From Ignelater luminosus (Eukaryota > Arthropoda > Insecta > Coleoptera > Elateridae), in assembly GCA_011009095.1 (NCBI GenBank), contig VTPC01007996.1, forward strand, positions 1 through 64,000: a stretch of 64,000 nt of DNA, in the 5' to 3' direction. Of this stretch, positions 59,211-64,000 are shown one piece after another. Numbering within the stretch: position 1 is the first letter of the stretch; each line of letters begins with the position of its first letter. Position numbers and translations under genes: made by a program. Under the pieces are notes generated by a model. The model was not told the DNA's origin. It ran no database searches and saw only the letters and a list, made by a program, of their open reading frames with translations.

Positions 59211-62200
59211 AGAAGAAAGAAAAAACCTTTAGCAGAAATATTTACAAGATTCTTAAAAATTGTTATTTATAGTTGGGTTATTGTGTCACAAATATTTACA
59301 AAAATGGGGTTTAAGAGAAGTAGAAGTGTTGGTAGCGAATGTTGCCATAATTACATAATAACCAAGTTGCAACAACTACTTTTCATCAAAAAGCTGATTA
59401 GAGTGACGAACAATTGGAGAATTTAAAATCTTTGAATTGCGATGCTTTTACACTCTTAAATTAAACTAATTCAAGCATAGTTTACTCTCTAAAACATTTA
59501 TTGGTTATCGAAAAGGGAACTGATTCACCTAAATTCTTTGAAAAGATTAATTATGAAGTTATCTGAGACAATGCAGCGTTTTATATTACTTCTATAATAA
59601 TTCTTAAATTCGATGTTCTAGAATACGTGGTGAAATTTTGGAGAAGTTCCAAATATCTTCCAAACTATTAAACGATTCTCCATGCTTCTGACTTGGACTT
59701 TCCTCCCTTGTTCTTCTAAGCTTCAGAATTATTGTATTGCTATTTTTTTTTATTTATACTGTATTTCGACGGTGAACTTGGTGACAAATTAAATTTGGTA
59801 TGGTCAACAGAAACATTGCAATTGACTTACTGCCTACAGCTCACAAGTTTTTAAACACGGTACTACACTGTAGAGAAGAGTTACTAAAGAATATAACTTT
59901 TAGGCTGACTGAGTAGCAGTAAAAGCCTTGGAAGTAGAATTACGAGATTGCTTATGACCTTCCAGGCACTATTTCGGCAGCTGACTTGGCAAGCACAGCT
60001 CTGGCTGTTTCATTAGCTACCGATAACGTGTATAACTACACTAGCATCATAAGAGTGCTTACGTATCTAAATCTACACAAAAAGATACCTACTGTCTGAA
60101 TATTATTAAACTTCGGTGCTTCTGGTATCTTTGATGTGGATATCATTTCAGTTGCTACTGAGGATATTATTGAACATGAACAATAGTAATAGTTAGAACT
60201 CTGGAACTCCATCAAGAGGCAATTATTATCTTTTTTGTTTTTGGAACAAGCTAGGTGAAACTCTTTATCTATTTTTGGATAGGTGACTACAATTTGATTA
60301 CTTTGTGAACAGAAAAACATTGAATGAGAAAATGCTTCAAAACCACACTGTGTATCCTTCTCAAGAAACGAAGAATCTAGATATGGCCAAAAAATCATTC
60401 GGAGTCATTTTATAGCGCTTGCCATCCAGCACCAGTATCATTGATTCCTTGAAACGCTTCTTATTTTCTGACATGTAGTATTCATCAGTTTTATTCAGGT
60501 TGATTTTTCATTTGCAAAAAGAAAATCGTAATTGAATTAATTACTGTTACATATCTGCAGTTATAATTTACAAAGAGAAATTCGATATCTACGGGTTAAA
60601 AAACCAACTCAACTTTAAATAAAGAATTTAAAATTTGTCACTGATATTACCAATATTGTATCGTTTCTTCATCAACTTTATCTTTTCTGTTTGTGGTTTT
60701 ACTACGGTGTACAGTTTTCGTAATTCATTATTATCTGACTATTTCTTATAGTGTTTATTGTTCAATACCTCTTATAATTCCGTGTGAACGTCTTAAATAA
60801 ATTAAAGCAGTTCCTTTAACTGCTGAAAGTTGCTTAACGATACTGAATTTCCTCATTGCTTATTAGTCTGCAAATGCTTTTATGCATTTATGAGTGGTAA
60901 ACAGCTTTGACACCTAGTTTTTTCAATGGTTATTGCAGTACGAAGAGTTATGTAAATATGGTATTTTTGTCACCAATTTACTTTGCTTTCCACCTACTTG
61001 TTAATTTCACATTCGTTGTGTGATATGAAAATTCTAGTAGTATCGTAATAAGATACTTTTACTGTCAATAGTCAAAGTTTCTTTGTAATATATCGTTTAA
61101 GTTAGTTTTCTTAATTAGGTTTTCACCAAAAATGACTTTTAATTAAAATTAACTTTTATTGACAAACGTTTTTACATTTGCTAGTAATTGCAAACAGAAA
61201 TTGAACATGGAACAATTAAAATAGTTCAGAACGCTTTACTGATTAAAAAAAAATAAATTACACTCAGTTTTGCAAGTGTATCATACTATAGTAAAATAAG
61301 AATACATTCTAAACATAATCTCATACAATTCTCTACTTTTCTCACTGCTTATGTAACATAGAAATCGAGCATTTTTGAAGACCTACGCGCTTAGATAATA
61401 CATATTATTGTAAGCAAGAGATTAAAATTGAATTCATGCAAAAGTTTGTTTAGAGGTGGGCGATTTGGCAGTTCTTGCAATGTAATAATAATTTATTTGT
61501 TCATAACCGCAATGCTTTCTAATTCATTTATTAAACATTTCCTCTAAATATCCTAAACGATTGACTATTTATCAACCTGAAATACATTCTGTGTATAAAC
61601 GGTATCAATGTAAACATTGCAAAATAGGTATGTTTTAGTAATGTTTTGTAATATTTCAAAATATTCCATTTTCAGTTTCCTGAATAGGAATTACGTTAAC
61701 CTGTTTCCTACAAAATATTGTCAATTACAAAAGGTGTGCTTATCTTAATAAAAGATGTTCAAACAAGATTTAAGACTTAAACATAATTTTTCTAGATATC
61801 AGAACATGTCTAAAATTGAATACTTGAAGTTTTTGTGTTTTGTAAAAAGCTTTTTATTTTTTCTTTTTTTTTCAAAATAATCTAGTCAGTATTTCCTAAG
61901 GATCTATTATAGATAGGTATTACCGGTATTACATTTTTTAAGAATTCTAAGATACAGGTTTCTTGATATGTTTGTACAAAGTTTATTGCATTATCTCTGA
62001 TTGCATTACGTTCGGCATTTTTGAGTTATTACGTCAATAGCTTTTTAAGTTTTATCTTATACTACTATTTTTGTATGTATATATAGACTAAAGTAAATTA
62101 AATATAATCGCTTTCATCCACTAACAAAAAATCCTAAGTACCTATTATGATATTACTAATAATGAGAAAAATGAAGTGCCATGTGCCGTCTCAAATAGCA

Positions 62201-63821
62201 GAAATGGTAAAAAGGTACAGTAGATAATATTGCTTGTCATCTATCTATAGATTCTCCGAATACATTCAGAAAATTGGGAACAATAAACTTATGCCACATT
62301 TACAAAAATTATCATTCTTAGACTTGCACACTTTTTGCTGAGTAGTTTTGGAAATGCCGCTTCAAAATCTGATGAAATAAACATTACTGTTGTGTTCGCT
62401 TCGAAATCAAATTCAATAATTGAGTGCATGATATAGATTTTTAATAATGATTTATTTTGAACAATAATGACAAATCATTAGAAATATACTTGAAATCAAC
62501 ATAATATTGATGAGTAATTAATACTCAAACTAAAAAATGTGATTTTCTCAAGGGTTTGTTTAAAAAACAATTCAACCTGGTGTGTTGGCAATTGTTTAAT
62601 TGATAGTAAGCGACCTTTGTTGTAGTGTATTGAATGTAACTTATTAAATAATATACTTTCGATTTGTTGCAAACACGAACAAAGATACTAAAAAATAGTA
62701 TAACCTTTCAAATAATAATTACATGATGTATAAGTGAAGATTTCATAGATGTCTCCTAAATTTCGACAGCTTGATGCTTGGACCCTAACCTTAGAGAAGA
62801 TTGTATCATTGTTCTTAGAAATACTTGTTAATTATGTTTCTCTAAATAAAAATGCAAAAAATTTAGTTGGCAAGTAAGTAATTCATATACTAAAATAACC
62901 AAAAGCAAAATTTGATGATTGTTTCAAAAAACGGTAAATGATGTACCCCAAGGCGACTGCCTTGTTTGTGAATCACATGACCCAATTGGAGCTTTGAAAG
63001 ATTTGATCAATATCAACATGTTATTGTAAGAATGCTAAGCATCTCTACACAGAGCCTAGTAGGTATACAGGGTTGTTTTCAGGTGCCTTTGATTTAAGAT
63101 CTCCCTAAAAAAAGAATTAAAACCAAAAAAATCCTGAGTGTTGGATATAAAGCATTTATAACTTTGTAAAATCATAGTCAAAATATCGTAAGTCAAGAAT
63201 AAACCAAACTATTTACAAAACCTCTAGTCAGCAGCACATTAGCTCTGGAGATTTTTGTTTACGCAGCTGGAATTATTAGAATGTAATCAATAGTTACCAT
63301 AGCAAACTAAGTGTCTTCTAGTGTAGTGAACGCCAAAATGGCTAGAATTTGTAGAATATCGTCGACTAAAACCCGAAACTTGATCCAGATGATTTGCTAT
63401 TCCCACATTTAAAGACTATGAAATTAGAAGCTCAAATAACTTGGAATTACCGATTATTCCATATTAGGTATAGTGCATGTAGTACTTACATGCCATCTTG
63501 AACTTGGATTTGAATTCAAGACACTTCTATTTATACATCGATTCTAAGGCCCAGAAAACAATGTGTGAAAACAATGACCAATTAGAAAATGCCCTTTCTA
63601 ATTGTGCCAAAGATGCTGAAACATTTAACAATTCCAGAGCAAGCTGGCTTTGCCTAGGATGTCATTTGGCAACCATACTCCAAAATGTTGCTGGGGAAGA
63701 CTATTATAAACTATTACCCTAAGATGTTTGTTGTTAATTTTAAAATTAGTATTGAAGAGTTAGAAAGCAAACACAAACAGCACTTTACCACTGCAAGGTA
63801 ACTTATCAACTAAAATGCATC
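59211..63821. other. Noncoding DNA, no gene recognised with confidence
   Basis: The 120-codon minus frame at 60036-60398 is about the longest expected by chance in DNA this AT-rich. Inside it, an acceptor-like TATCCTCAG and a donor-like ACA|GTAGGT bracket a possible 65-nt exon (about 60089-60153), unsupported otherwise. A plus-strand stretch near 59961-60090 is open but unrecognised. A frame at 63498-63722 starts only with TTG. Confidence 0.35.
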
Positions 63822-63990
63822 TATACTAGGGTTCACCATCAGACGGAGTAATAAAAATGCATGCTCAACATTCATCGGTCTTTGTTCACTAAGTTTTTTC
63901 TATCTTTCATGTATTACTGTAGCGGCTTGAACCTGGCTTGAGCACGCGGCTGTAACGTCATCACTCCGTCTTTTGGTTAACCCTAGTATA
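63822..63990. mobile_element. 169-bp MITE with TATACTAGGG termini
   Basis: The left end TATACTAGGGTTCACC and the right end GGTTAACCCTAGTATA are inverted. Pairing continues through AGACGGAGT/ACTCCGTCT with about four mismatches in 28. The target duplication is probably TA, which merges with the TATA ends. It is non-coding, with a GC-richer interior (63922-63958). The family is not assigned. Confidence 0.7.
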
Positions 63991-64000
63991 AGCACTAAAG

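Noticed and set aside
62930..63030. DVPQGDCL reading resembling RT motif B
   Set aside because: No motif A or C is readable nearby in any frame, so the match is probably fortuitous.
63498..63722. 74-codon plus-strand frame with moderately protein-like composition
   Set aside because: Starts with TTG, has no known motif and no convincing splice signals; not enough to call a gene.
1..64000. CRISPR array, bacterial operon or phage-defence system
   Set aside because: No regularly spaced repeats with unique spacers and no bacterial gene organisation; composition and transposons are those of an arthropod nuclear genome.

Overview
This window looks like AT-rich euchromatin from an arthropod, most likely an insect. 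Evidence is a Jockey-clade LINE, a mariner with irritans/mellifera-like motifs, Tc1- and pogo-like relics, many TA-flanked MITEs, short introns and sparse coding sequence. I cannot name the order or species. No bacterial features, rRNA, CRISPR or clear standalone tRNA gene are visible. Most stretches are AT-rich noncoding DNA with chance ORFs.

The dominant feature is an apparently full-length Jockey-type non-LTR retrotransposon at 42841-48273. It is GC-rich against the AT-rich host and is bounded by a perfect 12-bp target-site duplication. It has a 5' UTR, ORF1 (Pro/Ser-rich, then RNA-binding and CCHC knuckles), ORF2 (endonuclease plus reverse transcriptase, 943 aa), and a 3' UTR with hairpins and a (TTGAC)n tail instead of poly(A). 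Its only visible lesion is a one-base frame change in a 6-C run inside ORF1.

Other mobile DNA, left to right: a TA-flanked 500-bp Tc1/mariner-type MITE (6918-7417); a ~220-bp TIR element (8279-8498); a decayed Tc1-like transposase (13.9-14.9 kb, minus) split by a 553-bp element with TTA duplications (PIF/Harbinger-like); a 230-bp fold-back with 21-bp repeats (18494-18723); a degenerate tandem array (20.3-20.8 kb); a decayed LINE reverse-transcriptase C-terminus with an ATT tail (24.4-25.4 kb); a TIR element (25.4-25.8 kb); a tRNA-derived SINE (30.7 kb) inside a possible 1-kb TIR element; a nested pair of inverted-repeat elements (33.2-34.0 kb); a pogo-like MITE (53.8 kb); an internally deleted mariner (56347-57205) abutting a pogo-like element (57208-57970); and a MITE at the right edge (63822-63990).

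The best host-gene candidate is a two-exon small-protein gene on the minus strand (55840 to 54601). It encodes 79 residues, with a phase-matched 1000-bp intron and a polyadenylation signal just after the stop. A second possible host signal is a polypyrimidine-CAG|GTAAGG site at 5341-5365 with the form of a recursive-splicing ratchet point. It is followed 53 nt later by a GTGAGT donor. I see no operon-like or defence-system organisation; the biology here is transposon layering around very sparse host sequence.
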